Source: Strigamia acuminata
Lineage: Eukaryota > Arthropoda > Chilopoda > Geophilomorpha > Linotaeniidae
Direction: 5' to 3'
Assembly (NCBI GenBank): GCA_949358305.1
Contig: OX442314.1
Span: 2,731,087 to 2,795,086, forward strand
DNA: 64,000 nucleotides
Numbering within the stretch: the stretch's first letter is position 1; every line of letters starts with the position of its first letter. Positions 29,816 through 42,081 of the stretch are shown here, piece by piece. A program made the translations under genes and the position numbers. The notes below the pieces were generated by a model, which saw nothing but the letters and a program-made list of their open reading frames with translations, had not been told where the DNA came from and did not search any database.

Positions 29816-31479
29816 TCTCACAACTTACGTGGGTGATTTGACTTGATATGTGATTCACTTACTTATTAAATACAGCTCGTTACAAGCGGTTACCCAAAGA
29901 AATGATAACAATTATATTCGTAAAATGAATAACAGATTTATTATCTGGAATTATAGTAAAACGGAATTGATAAGAAATATAATTGTTAGGTGATATAATG
30001 CTGCTGCCTGCTTTGAAAGACCTCGAACGACGTTTCGGTCGGGTCGTGGCGATCAAGATTGGATTTTGAGCCGATTTGAAGCCGGCAGTTTTCGAAAATG
30101 TGGGGAATTGCATTAGGGTTAGGATTTAGTGTTAGAAGCTGTCTTAATTCATTAATTCTGGTACATATGGGATTGTAGCATTCACCTGTTGGATTGAAAT
30201 TGATAAACAAAGCATGCATTTGATCAGAGATTTATAAGAAAAAGAAATGCATATTTGTCAGTCCAGAATTGACCTGATTCACTTAGGCATCTGAGAAGAG
30301 AATTTAATTTCTTCATTTTGGTTTTTACAATTGGCTGTTTTGTTTGTGCATCCCATTTTGTGGCACTAAAGAATCACTATAACATTTGGCCTTGATGAAT
30401 TTGAATGGATTGATATTTGATCTATTATTCCCTGGATGGAAACTGGGTTAATTCAAGTGCTACACCTGCCCATTGCGTTTAAAGGAGGGTTTTGACTATC
30501 ACGGTTTTGTCACAAAGCTTTTCCACATTAGTAGCATTTTCTGGCTTGTCAACTGGCGATGGCTTTAAGTTAAATCCTTAAATATTAGTCTCGCCATCCG
30601 TGGAAAAGGTTTGAAAATGCTTTCGAAATTCGTAAATCTTTTGTCATGTAAAGTAACGAAGAAATTTAAATTCAGTTTGTAATTTTAATTTTTCATTTAT
30701 CAAAATTTAAAATTTCCTCACACTGACTCGTGAGTTGCACAACCACTCTGGTGGGAATAATTATTATTAACAGTAATAATTTTATAATTTTTACATTGTT
30801 GGGATTTATTTTGTATGGTCTCGTGTCTCGTGTCTCGCTCGTACTGTTGTCGACCATTTTTCACTTTGGCTCTCCTCTTTCTTGACTCGTTCTTTTCTCA
30901 TCGATTTTCTATTTCCATTTTCTATTTCCATGATTTTAAATTGTCCAGGTCGTATTCGTATTCCATTCATCCTAGAATTCATGTAAGGACCACAGTTCAT
31001 TTCTCGTAAGATCGTTCGTTTTAATATTTCGGTATTAGTGCTGATACGTAGGCCTAATGACTGAATGGATTTTTGTTTCAATTGTTTTTCTCTTGCAACG
31101 GAATGCATAGGTTATTTTTTTCTTTTTGTATTTCTCTATCCCGAAGGAAATTTATTCCAAACACAGGTTTGTTTCATTCTTCCTAAAAAAATGTTTTATT
31201 TCTTGCAAATATTAGTGCTGAATCCTAGGCCTAATGGAACAGAATACAGACATTTTGGGTTCGGTTGAATTTCTTGTTGATTTAATTGCTTTTCTTTTGG
31301 ACCACATAAGGGTCTTTCGTACTTGGTTCCAGTTTGCTGAATCTTGATATGCCTAATAACTGAATGGAAGAAACGTTTGTTCCAATTTTGTTTCTTTTCT
31401 CTTGGTTTTGTTGGCTTTACCGATCAATCTTTGTATTTTTAGCATCTTTTTATTTGCATTAAGAATGTCGCCCTCGTAC
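29816..31479. repeat. Repeat mosaic (families B and I)
   Basis: Partial family B at about 29990-30290 and 30700-30790, family I at 30770-31110. The remainder has no recognised gene. Confidence 0.65.
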
Positions 31480-31868
31480 CAGAGATCAGCATTGTCGTAA
31501 AAATTCTACCCGTTACCCGCCCTTTACCCGCCCCCCCTTAAAATTTCCTACCCATACCCTACCCTACCCTACCCTAACCTAACCGTACCCGTATATTTAC
31601 CCTACCCTACCCATACCCATACCCGATCGCAATCACGTCGATTCGGTTCGTTTCGTGTTTCGTGTTGTCGTGTGACGTGTTCGTGTTGTCGTGTGACGTG
31701 TGGTCTATGGTGTTGTGATAATTCGCAACATGGCGCTAACATTTTTATAGTATAAAGTACGATGTTAGCACCACGTTGCGAACGTCGAAAAAACGTACCC
31801 GACGCGTAACCGTTAGTCTCGGGAGATCTGTAACCGTTACGGGTACGGGTACCCGATGCTGATCTCTG
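31480..31868. mobile_element. 389-bp hAT-type MITE
   Basis: 13-bp inverted ends CAGAGATCAGCAT / ATGCTGATCTCTG and an 8-bp duplication CCTCGTAC at 31472-31479 and 31869-31876, both standard for hAT elements. Inside are a degenerate (TACCC)n array (about 31500-31630), two copies of TTCGTGTTGTCGTGTGACGTG, and an inner inverted pair around TGTTAGC. No protein is encoded. Confidence 0.92.
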
Positions 31869-32487
31869 CCTCGTACCCCTCCAAAGATGGTGACAAATCA
31901 TTTGAAGTGTAGCATTTGACTTAAATGTATAAACCTTTTTTCCTTTCCTTCCTCTCCTTGACCACTTCGTGGGCGTTAAATTTGCAGGAAATACCTGCAA
32001 ATTCCATGGGCCAATGTAGTTTTCAATAATACTTCCGCTTTATGAAAAACGTGTTTTGGTCTTATTGCCATTTGGCAATTTTATCACTTTTCCCTTTTTC
32101 AAAATGACTAAAAATTTAAAAAAAAATCTTAGTGCGGATGTTGTTACTGAATTTGGAATCAAGTTTATTAATTCCTTACATACTGTACCGCCCAGTTTAA
32201 AAGCCCCGGCGTTTAATTGAACCAGGAGCAAAAATGGCTTATTCGCGGCCGCCAATGACTGCCCGGCGCTAAAATGGCGATCCTGTGACCCAGGTCAACC
32301 TTGGGTGGCCAAGCAGTCACAAGTTATGAATAACTAACCCTGTTCTTCCGTATTTAGACAAAATTTCTACAAAAAAAAAAAATGTCAAAAACTTAAAAAA
32401 AAATCTACATCAAGAGTTTTTCTGACATACTTGGGAGTTGTCTCTTCGGTCACATGATCTGACAAGTGGCGCCCTCTCTGTGGTGCA

Positions 32488-32778
32488 CTAGCAATTCTTT
32501 CGCGTGATTTGCTTCAGGTTTGCAGATCTTTTCTCCGCCTTCTGCTGCGTTGCTTTGGCAGTTGTCTTTTTTGAGCTTTCTCTTAGTCTGAATCGTTGCC
32601 AGAAGGTTCGCTCCCAGTCTTCATAAATGTGATTTATCGTTGTCTCGTACGTTTCTTTTGTCGGCTTCAGTTGGGTGTCAAGCTGTTCTACCTGGTCAGC
32701 AAGCCATTTAGTTAAGTTTTTTTTGCCATCTTGTTCAAGACTCAGTGCAATGGGGTTTGGAATAGGTTCAGCAGCCAT
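32488..32778 (-). CDS. Small charged helical protein, family unknown
   Basis: 96 residues from ATG 32778. MAAEPIPNPIALSLEQ leads into an amphipathic helix (KWLADQVEQLDTQL), a tryptophan-rich middle (YEDWERTFWQRFRLRE) and a lysine-rich tail. Composition is protein-like and a diverged relative lies at 29700-29815. The ATG falls in the edge of family C repeat DNA. No family is recognised; it could belong to a transposon or be a captured host exon. Confidence 0.4.
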   Translation of the reverse strand: MAAEPIPNPIALSLEQDGKKNLTKWLADQVEQLDTQLKPTKETYETTINHIYEDWERTFWQRFRLRESSKKTTAKATQQKAEKRSANLKQITRKNC

Positions 32779-33365
32779 CTTGGATAAATATATTCTAAGT
32801 ATGAATGCTTTCCAACCTTGCTCATCCTAATTAATCCCATTTGAAGTGGCTGAGTTGATTCTCGCTCATAGAATCAATCCACGGTGAAGTGGTCTGCTGA
32901 AGAATAATTAATTAATTAATTTATTATTTTATTATAATTTATGTTGTCATGGCTTTCGGCCATGTTTCTGGAGCAGCTGCTTTGTCCAGAATCAATCGCA
33001 GAAATAGAACTAAACTATTCCGAAAAGAAATGTTGCATAAATGAACAGAAATGAACAGAATGTTAAAGAAATGTTGCTTTATTGCGGTGACGTGACCATT
33101 CTAGTGTAAGCATTTTCTGGTTTGTGAGGTGGGTGTATTTATGATTTCTCCATTTGTAAATCGAGCAATAATGCAAGATAGCATAACACAGTTGTGTACA
33201 CGCTATGTTTTTTCATATTTTCTTCAAACTCTTGCAAATAATTTCTACGAAAATAATCACATATATAAATGATGAATATATCAAATCAATTATTGCTTGC
33301 AGCATTATTCGCATGTCTATTGCTTGACTTGTTGGAAATAATGGCACCCGAACCTTGATTTACGG
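32740..33365. repeat. Dispersed repeat family C, copy 2
   Basis: Direct relative of 8850-9480 over nearly its whole length, with small indels such as an extra 30 bp near 33110. Confidence 0.85.
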
Positions 33366-33822
33366 TGTCGACTTTTTTTAAAATGACTTAACTAAAATTT
33401 CAAAAAGATTAGCGCAAAGTTGTGACTTGTGAGAAACATCGAACAGGCTTTATAGTTTGTGGGGGTGTAAAATCCAACTCTCTACCTCCTTGTGGTCAAA
33501 AAGAGAGCTCTGGTTGATAATTTTAGGACTGCACTCCATACGCATCCTCCTTAATTGCTGCTCGCTCTGATTGGCAGCGATGTTGAAGTCGATGGCTGTT
33601 CGAATCTAAATACATCTTGACCTTGCTGGTGAATGGCGGATCGCTCGAGATGGTGGTCCCACGCCAAGAAAAATAGGCATGTACGCACATTTTTTACTCT
33701 GCACACGAGACGAAAGTTTTTCAAAAAGACGTAAGCAACGTAAAAACTTGGCCCTCTTGTCTTAAAATCTAAGCTTTGTCATTGCCAAAATTAAACTAAT
33801 CGTGTCAACTCATAAACTGACA

Positions 33823-34400
33823 CTAAACCTTCACATCTCTTTTACGTCTCTTGTGTGTGCGATCAGTTTCACCACCCCGGCTCGACAGCTGCTGCGTCCC
33901 CCGAGTCCAGTAACCATTTGGTCCGTCCCGACTCGTCCTCGGTCGTCTGCACACGAAAAGTGGGAAAAGTGGCATAAAAAGTGGCGTACTGTGCCGTCGC
34001 ACTTGTCGATTTTGCCTCTTTCCACGGCAGTCACGTGCGAAATGTCCACTTTTGCCGCACGCGTAACACGTAACACTGTCACTTCGCTCCGAATTAATTT
34101 TCCTGTTCTTTGCGCTGTTGACAGTCTCGTGCAAAATGATCAAACTTGCCACACTTGAAACATTTTCCCTTGCTTGCTCTTGCGCTGTACGCTCCTTTCC
34201 TTCCTGACCGACATGATCACTCCTTGCCTCGTTTTCCCAGTCTGCCTTTGATCGCAGAGTTCGTCATACCTCCAAAACTGTCATGTCGCGTTTGGTGTGA
34301 AAGGCTTCCGCCACATGCACCTACTTGCAAGTTAAACCTCGGACCATGTAGTAAACGAGTTCGTTTTCGCCGATCTCTTCCCAATTATCACGATTCTGTC
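33823..34400 (-). pseudogene. Decayed retrotransposon gag nucleocapsid fragment
   Basis: Two CCHC zinc knuckles (C-x2-C-x4-H-x4-C) are readable on the minus strand: CFKCGKFDHFARDC near 34150 and CYACGKSGHFARDC near 34040. They lie in different frames with a stop between, so the gene is broken. Tandem knuckles of this type bind RNA in LTR retrotransposon Gag proteins. No protease or polymerase follows. Confidence 0.75.
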
Positions 34401-35425
34401 AAATGACAGTAGAGTTTGAGATGAGATTTGGGAGCCTGAGTCAGCCACATGTGACATTTCGCCAAAAGAGATGAAAAGAGGTGAATTTTAATTTTTTAAT
34501 TTTATATTTCATTTTCTTTATTATTTTTGTTGGTTTGAAAAATTCATTTAAAATTTTTTCACACTGACGTGTGAGTTGCAGAGTCACTCTGGTGAGAATT
34601 TTTATTATTAACAGAGGAGAATGATGTTATTTGTTGACGTTGATTCCAAACAATGGAGAAAGATGCTTCCACTTCGCTTAGCGACGGCGCGTGTTTGTGT
34701 TCTTCTTCATTCCATTTCGTGTCGTTTGCTTTTCGGTTCGATGTTTTTCTTGTGTGTTTCCATTCGTTTTCGTGATGAAAATTATGCAAAACCAAAGGAT
34801 GAGGTTTGGTTTTTCTATCCGACCGTTTGATTTTAGTTAATATCTTCTCTGTGATAAAATTTAATGTGTTTTTCTCTCTTTTTTTCGCTCTATCTTTGAC
34901 CAAAATGGCATTTATTTTTGTTTATTTGGTTTTGTGCTTCTTCGCTTCCTCTGTCTGGCCTCAAAATACAACATATAACTAAGGAACTGGTTTGATTTTA
35001 GCTAATTTTGTCAAAATTTTTATTTATTTTTCTGTTGGATTGCAAATTAGTTTATCCCACATTTCTCGTTTCCATTCCATTTTAGGCTTAATCCAAGTCT
35101 AAAAAATATGGTGGTCTCATTTTCATTTGAATTTGAGCTCAAGCTTTGAATATTTTTTTTGTGATGAAGATCAATTCGATTTAATTCTCCTTGCGAAATC
35201 TAGGAAATCCCAGAGATAATTAATGTTTTTAATGTTCTCGTCCATGGATGAGTTAGCCAATACCTTAACCTATTCTATCTATCTTTGAATCCTTCTGTCC
35301 TGATGAAATATTGTTCTTGCTCATTATGGTCTCACATTTTGGTTTAAGAAAGATGATTACTGAATTTCTTTTCCTCTACTTGAGAATAACAAAATAACAA
35401 GCAAAAAAGCAATGTGGAAAATCTA
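34401..35425. repeat. Families B and E, adjacent copies
   Basis: Family B at about 34390-35120 and family E at about 35230-35425 (TATTGTTCTTGCTCATTATGG). No gene. Confidence 0.75.
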
Positions 35426-35470
35426 TCATCTATCTATCAATATGGTTTTTGTTCTTTTTGCTAACACTGG

Positions 35471-36211
35471 TGTTTCCGGCAGCCCTGGACCGTGGCAGTC
35501 TGCAAGAAACGAGGAAGAAAAGATGAAGAATAACTTCTCTCACCTGATCTTGTAGTGAATTGCCGTAATTGAATTCACTCTTGAAACTTATGGAAAATAA
35601 ACGAAATTGCTGCCCTGAACAGGCGCAGCAATGAGCACACATTGAATCCAAGACTGATGTGCTAAAGCACATGAAAACTGAATTTATTCTAAAGTTAATA
35701 TCTATCAAAAGTACACAGAAAGAAAAAGGGAGAAAAAAACTACATAACTTAACCCTAGCAAGCAAGTGTTGTTGTGCAACGCACAACAATTAGATCACCG
35801 ATCGTAGCAACGGTTTACAACAATTGCACAGAGAATTCAGCCCTCTAGTGCCAACTTGTAAAGTATAACAACTACTAAAAGCATAGAAATGAGCAAGAAT
35901 GCATACAGAAAATACAGTAAACCGTTAAACACGCATTTCAAAGTAAAAACAAACTTAAAACTAACAGCAAACGACACTTTAGGTGAATCTTAGCAGAGAA
36001 AGCTCTAAAGTGCCGGTCAAGAAGTACAAAATTAAGCGGAATTAATGTACAACTACCACTCCCACGTCACAAACTTCACGAATCTCACTTAACATTCAGA
36101 CAAAACTTAAGCTGCGCTATTAACTAAACACAAACTTAAATAATTGATCAATTCAAGCAAATCCGCTATTGCGATAGCAAAAAAACCCATGTTGCGAATC
36201 TGCTCGCAACA
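35471..36211 (-). repeat. Left LTR of the LARD-like element
   Basis: 741 bp, TGTTTCCGGCAG...CTCGCAACA on the plus strand. Identical by eye to 40724-41464. Confidence 0.93.
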
Positions 36212-39200
36212 GCGTTGCCGGCCAAAGAAGAAGGGAAGGCAAGGCAGAAAACCGTTGAAGGAATTCCTCATCAAAACCAAGAGCACGGAAAGAAAAAGTA
36301 CCGAAGCCAAGCTCGACTTTGTGAAAGTCGCGAAGGCAAAACCATAGATGCGAAGGCAAAAAGCTGTAACCTAAACATACTGGACCTCTAAAAGCGTCCC
36401 AGAACCAAGGGCGTCGAAATCGGATCGTGACCCATAAACCACCGGAGAGACTAAAGAAAAGAGAAGTTGCGTTGCGGCGCACTTCCTTATCAACTACCAG
36501 TAAAGACTAAAAGAAACTTAGAACGCGAGAGAAGAAAGAGAAGGGCCGTGCCATGATGACCTAGTCCAGACACCAAGGGGCTACGGCGTCGCCAATAAAC
36601 ACGTGGCGCACACGCAGAAAACCTTTAGAAAATCCGACTGAACGAGTTTTCTAACCAAAATGACGTGAGAACTTTGCGAGAGCTTGTCAGAAAGCTCAGT
36701 CTGTCAACCCGTAGACAGACGCTTAAACTAATGGAAATTAGAAGCATGAAAACGAGAATCCTCGTCAAAGAGGAAGGGGTGCTGGTCAATAACACTTGCC
36801 GGACCACACACCGAGGTTCAAAGCCTCAGTATCGAAAACTAAACGTCGTCGAAAAAAGGAAAAACTGTCACAAAAACTCTTGACCGAGCATGGCCTCGCA
36901 AGGAACATGACATACATGAAGACTAGAAAGAAAACTTGGAACGCAAAAGAGAACGGACTTGAGACACGGCAGGCTTCACCGCCTCGTTGTCCTCGAGCCA
37001 GCGCTCAAGTGACAGCGTACCACGGAAACCTCCATCCGCACTAAAACACGAGCTGCGAACTTAAACTTATTAAACTACTAAAGACGAACCTTTTATAGAA
37101 AACAAGAAAAATGCAAACTAAGGGAATGAATGCGTTGACCCAGACCTATCGTCTGACCAACTACCCAGCATTCGTACGAAGAACTAGAAAATGCCGTCAA
37201 GACCTAGGCACCACTCTTTCGCAAAGAGTGACTAACTAACAACTTACCCAAAGCCATGACCACCTAGCTAACATGATCACGCCAGAAGGAGGAAAAAGAG
37301 AACGAGAAGGCATGAAGCTCAGGCAATGCGAACCATTCGCAGCAACTGCCACGCAAAGGCGTTGACCGCACCCTGACTTGACATGAACCCACGAAACCGC
37401 TAAGAGCAGAGAATAAAGAAAAAAGGAAAGACTTAGTCAGATGACTGTGCAAGCCAACTGCGACCTCTTGTTCACAGTGACAATGAAACACGCGCACGCT
37501 GACCCATCGACCACAACTTTATCTAACTAACAAGAGAAGAAACGGTTCAATTATCTAAAAAAAACGAGCACGTTCCGTGCAAATAAATACCGGCAAAAAC
37601 GTCAATATTATCACTAAAGCTATTGGCCAAGTATGGCCTCACAAGGGAAACTAACAAACTGGAACTGTGAAAACCAGCAAGAATTCCAAAACACTAAACT
37701 TCCTGCTTTTTTTCGAAGAGGGAATAAGTCCGTACCCAAATAATCAATCCATTTCCTCCCCACGAGAAAAGAAAGGAAAGGGGCCTGCTTCTTTTTGAAG
37801 ATCAACAGGTGTCAAACGATACTGAAAAACGTTGGAAGCAGTACAACTGCAACCAAATGAAGCGAAGCTACACTTCCTGCACGAAAACTAATCACGTCGT
37901 TGAAAAGAAATTAAAACCGGTGGCTTTCTTTCAACCGAGCTGCGCTTTACGAATGCGCCTTGAACAAGGAGGTACCCGATGGACTGCACGTCCGCACTCG
38001 GGCCACCGTGTAGCCTGTTGTGAGCAGACTACCACGAAGACTGAAACTTCTTTAACCGAGAGGGAAATAGAAACTAGATCTAGTTAAAACCCCATGCTCC
38101 AATAAGGAGGCTACCGTATGAACGCTTGGCCCACCCCGAGTCGGAACCAATATGATTGAACCGAGAAACGAGAGAAGAGGGAGGGTTGCTTGACGTCCCT
38201 GATTGCGAGGGGCGTCACACATAGACATGAGCACAAGGACTTGCCAGTTGCCAACCGCATTACTGGAACCGGTAAGCAACTGCAAGTCGACAATTGACTC
38301 TCTCACATACCCATTGACCACATCGTCGATCAGCAAGCCGACTTCCGGAAATCGCCACTCTACTGAAAGCACGTGTTGTCCAATGACTAAAACGTGTTGC
38401 CGAGTGCCGGCGCCAAGAAGGCCGCACACACACGTCCTTCGACCCATCCTAGAGTGGGCTCCCTGCCTAGTGCATGTCTGCCTCACTGCAGAGCTAGGGA
38501 TGAAAGACTAACAACAACTACTCAGTCGTGGGAAGCAAACGTAGAAATAGGGGCCGCCAAAAGGCGCAGGGACTTTGTCTCGGACACGACATCTAACAGA
38601 GTATGGCAGTGCAAACCTGCCCTCTGTAACACATCGAATGGCAGTCCTTGCTGTGCACAGCAAAAACGACCATCCAAAACAAGTACCTATACCCTAACGC
38701 CACGCTAGCTAGCCACAACCCAAAAATAGCAAGCAAGCTATTTCCTAAACGAATAAGCTAAAATGTCCAAATTCTAAAGTTGCCCCAAAGAACTAGAATA
38801 ACTAAACTCCCTTTTTTAAACGATAAAAGGCGAGACTAATCACTAATGAAGACTCATGAAACGCTACGGACGTTTCCACGAAGAGAAAGCGAAAATGCAG
38901 AACGTACATCACCAGCGGTAGACACTGGGTGCAGCGGTCAACAACAGAAACTGGACTTGCCCAGTGGGCGGTGCGGATCGGCTGCTCTAAACTTCCAGCA
39001 CCGACAGAAGTCACACGCCTATCTAAATCCAAACCCACTTGCAAACAAGTCGTATAACAATCTAACCGAACAGAAATTGACTGACAGATAAGAACCGACT
39101 GACCACGTGGGCCAGCGCGCTCTCTGCTAGACACGAGCAACAAAGAAACTAATCCCGTTCTAAAAACAGGAAACACTTTACCATACACGAATACAAACGG

Positions 39201-40723
39201 GTGTGCCTTCTCTCGTTCCGGAGAGGCGTCCGACACCAGAACCAACGAGGAACTCGAATGACCCCAAGAAAATCTTACTGGACAAGACAAGAACACGCTA
39301 AATCGTAAAGATTAGGAATCGTCTACATTCCACCCGAACACACACACACCCAGCTGCGAAGAAACTTGACCCCCGACCTACTACATCTAGAGACACTGAT
39401 AAATTAAGGGCGAGAGTTAATTGGCTTAGCACCGCCAAAGAACAGGTCAAGACTACAAAGGGCAGCGAATGCAACGACATTCCCAAGCAAAACACATTAA
39501 TGAATACAAAAAACGTAAAGACCAGGAACCGCCAGCATTCCACACAAGAACATGCAGAATCAGGCAATATTCCTAATCCAAAAACCTACCGGTAACTGGG
39601 GAAAGAACCCGGGAGAACTAAGAACTCAAAATCAAAGAGCTTAATGCGTAATAAATTGGCGATTCCAAATTAAAGGGGGAAACTTGGAAACAAGTAGCTC
39701 TGCTTCTCACATACTAAACCGAAAATTCTTACCAAAAACGTGAGTGAACAAAGAATAAGCGACTAACAAGCACAGGCATAAATGCAATCAGAAAATTGGA
39801 CTCCCTTATTAAATCCAGACACAGAAAGCCAATAAATTCGCATAAGCCATTCTTTGGCACTTAAACAAGGAACTGAGGACAATAGCGACATAACCGTAAA
39901 CGAGAAGTTTCGAGAAGTTTCGAGCTTAAAGGGACCTTGCTGGTCGTTGCGGACTCCAAACAAGGCGCAAATATTCTAGAAAACTAAAATACACTTGCAT
40001 AATAGCGTATGCACGAGCAAGAAACCTAACTAATGCCCCAAAAACCCCCAAAACAACCACAATCTTCCCCAAAAACCTTAAAATTAACAATAAAGGCGAG
40101 AAAATCAACACGAAAATGTTCTTTCTTGACGATTCTGGACGACTAGTACATTGCGTTGTGTTTAACAGGCCGACGCTGGGAGACTTGATCTTCCAAACTC
40201 GGTGACGCTCGTTCTGTGCGCTGACGGCACGAAACTCTCCGCTGGACCGTCCGGTACGACTGAGAGAACTCGCTCTGTTGAAGAAGAAAAGACTCGACTG
40301 GAAACTTGACTGATCCGCTTGTGGGATGGCGCACGTCTGTGTGAACACGGCTTCGTTCTATGCAACGAGCTCGACACACGAAAACCTGGAAAACTTTGAC
40401 GAAACTCTCTCGACCGACGATCTTGCTGCGGCTGCTGGTGACGATCATACCAATGGCGACTGACTTGATCAACGACGCCAAACCACGTGCTGTGTTGACG
40501 ACGCCGATGAGCCGCAAGCACGGAACTCGCCTTCTCGTGTGGCGATCCTCGTCCTGTGTGATAGCCTTCTGTGTGGCTGACGTCACACAGCTCAAAAAAC
40601 CTCCAATGCAGTTGGCTCTGCATTCGGCAAGTTCGCTTGGACAAATGGCGGCGATGTCCGCCATTTTCGCAGCCACGAGCGGAAGGAAATTCGTTCGAAA
40701 ATCCTGAGTCAACGGTACCAAAA
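36212..40723. other. Internal region of the LARD-like element, no proteins recognised
   Basis: GC-richer than its surroundings, with many stop codons in all frames. The longest frames (up to about 300 residues, running into the LTR) show no domain. Plus-strand sequence is A- and C-rich and T-poor, a strand asymmetry worth noting. A conserved structured RNA is possible but not shown. Confidence 0.75.
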
Positions 40724-41464
40724 TGTTTCCGGCAGCCCTGGACCGTGGCAGTCTGCAAGAAACGAGGAAGAAAAGATGAAGAATAACTTCTCTCACCTGA
40801 TCTTGTAGTGAATTGCCGTAATTGAATTCACTCTTGAAACTTATGGAAAATAAACGAAATTGCTGCCCTGAACAGGCGCAGCAATGAGCACACATTGAAT
40901 CCAAGACTGATGTGCTAAAGCACATGAAAACTGAATTTATTCTAAAGTTAATATCTATCAAAAGTACACAGAAAGAAAAAGGGAGAAAAAAACTACATAA
41001 CTTAACCCTAGCAAGCAAGTGTTGTTGTGCAACGCACAACAATTAGATCACCGATCGTAGCAACGGTTTACAACAATTGCACAGAGAATTCAGCCCTCTA
41101 GTGCCAACTTGTAAAGTATAACAACTACTAAAAGCATAGAAATGAGCAAGAATGCATACAGAAAATACAGTAAACCGTTAAACACGCATTTCAAAGTAAA
41201 AACAAACTTAAAACTAACAGCAAACGACACTTTAGGTGAATCTTAGCAGAGAAAGCTCTAAAGTGCCGGTCAAGAAGTACAAAATTAAGCGGAATTAATG
41301 TACAACTACCACTCCCACGTCACAAACTTCACGAATCTCACTTAACATTCAGACAAAACTTAAGCTGCGCTATTAACTAAACACAAACTTAAATAATTGA
41401 TCAATTCAAGCAAATCCGCTATTGCGATAGCAAAAAAACCCATGTTGCGAATCTGCTCGCAACA
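40724..41464 (-). repeat. Right LTR of the LARD-like element
   Basis: Second 741-bp copy. The TSD CTGG follows directly. Confidence 0.93.
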
Positions 41465-41623
41465 CTGGTAACTACTAAGTGAATGAATGATGACACCCTT
41501 CTCTTATTTTGCTTGATTACACTGTTCAGCCTGAATAATCTTTTCTTTTGGCCTACCTGATTGTCGAGTTAAAAAGGCAAATCGGATTGCAGATTGATGC
41601 ACACGGATCTGTTTCGCAGGATT

Positions 41624-41980
41624 CTACAAAAAAGCAGTCAAACATGCAAAAGTACTTAAGCTTCGGTAGGCCTCCCTGCGGTAGTCATCATCTTTTCGTC
41701 GTATTTTGTAGCCAAACCTTATAATTCTACGATTTTGCTTGTCAGTAAAAAGCGGCTCGATCGATTTTTCATCATCGCTTAGCCAGGCAAATGGATTCAC
41801 ACAATTGAAAAAATTTTCTATTAGTTGTCGCACAACTTCACTGATTATTATAAATGAGACTTTCGAAATATGAACGAATTCAGCTGCAGAGAGAGACAAT
41901 TTAGAAAACATGATACCAATCTGTTGAAAGCTGCACCCTAATTGGCTAGATCCAACGACGAACGAATCGACCCTCGTCAT
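41624..41980 (-). CDS. Hypothetical frame next to a promoter-like region
   Basis: 118 residues from ATG 41980, or 95 from ATG near 41911. Hydrophobic and charged segments alternate (VSFIIISEVVRQLIENFF, then RRIIRFGYKIRRKDDDYRRE). No motif is recognised. It starts within the CpG-containing promoter-like block at 41930-42070, which slightly supports it. Confidence 0.3.
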   Translation of the reverse strand: MTRVDSFVVGSSQLGCSFQQIGIMFSKLSLSAAEFVHISKVSFIIISEVVRQLIENFFNCVNPFAWLSDDEKSIEPLFTDKQNRRIIRFGYKIRRKDDDYRREAYRSLSTFACLTAFL

Positions 41981-42080
41981 TGGTCGACCAACTTATCACT
42001 TTCACGTGACGAAAGATGGCGCTGCCCCGAATTAGACGGTCATTTCATCTATTTACAAACATGGCGGACGAGGAGAAGAA
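41930..42080. promoter_or_regulatory. TATA-less promoter candidate with YY1-like sites
   Basis: Contains AAGATGGCGCTGCC and AACATGGCGGAC (YY1-like AANATGGCG), an E-box TCACGTGA and the palindrome TTGGTCGACCAA. A plus-strand ATG at 42061 (GCGGACGAGGAGAAG) is followed by a short frame only. Confidence 0.35.
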
Positions 42081-42081
42081 A

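Larger units (their letters stand above)
35471..41464 (-). mobile_element. Non-autonomous LTR retrotransposon (LARD-like)
   Basis: 5,994 bp. Two 741-bp direct repeats with TG...CA ends flank 4,512 bp, and CTGG is duplicated outside (35467-35470 and 41465-41468). The LTRs look identical, so insertion is recent. No gag, protease, reverse transcriptase or integrase can be read in either strand. The minus orientation is inferred from a primer-binding-like TGGTACCGTTGACTCAGG three bases inside the right LTR (plus positions 40703-40720) and a pyrimidine-rich plus-strand complement is lacking there. It must be mobilised by enzymes supplied from elsewhere. Confidence 0.88.

Noticed and set aside
40690-40723. 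tRNA gene near the right LTR (TTCGAAA, ...TACCA)
   Set aside because: No cloverleaf can be drawn; the CCA-like end is better read as the complement of a primer-binding site.
40143-41042. 299-residue minus-strand frame in the right LTR and inner region
   Set aside because: Low-information sequence shared with the other LTR only in part; no retrotransposon domain.
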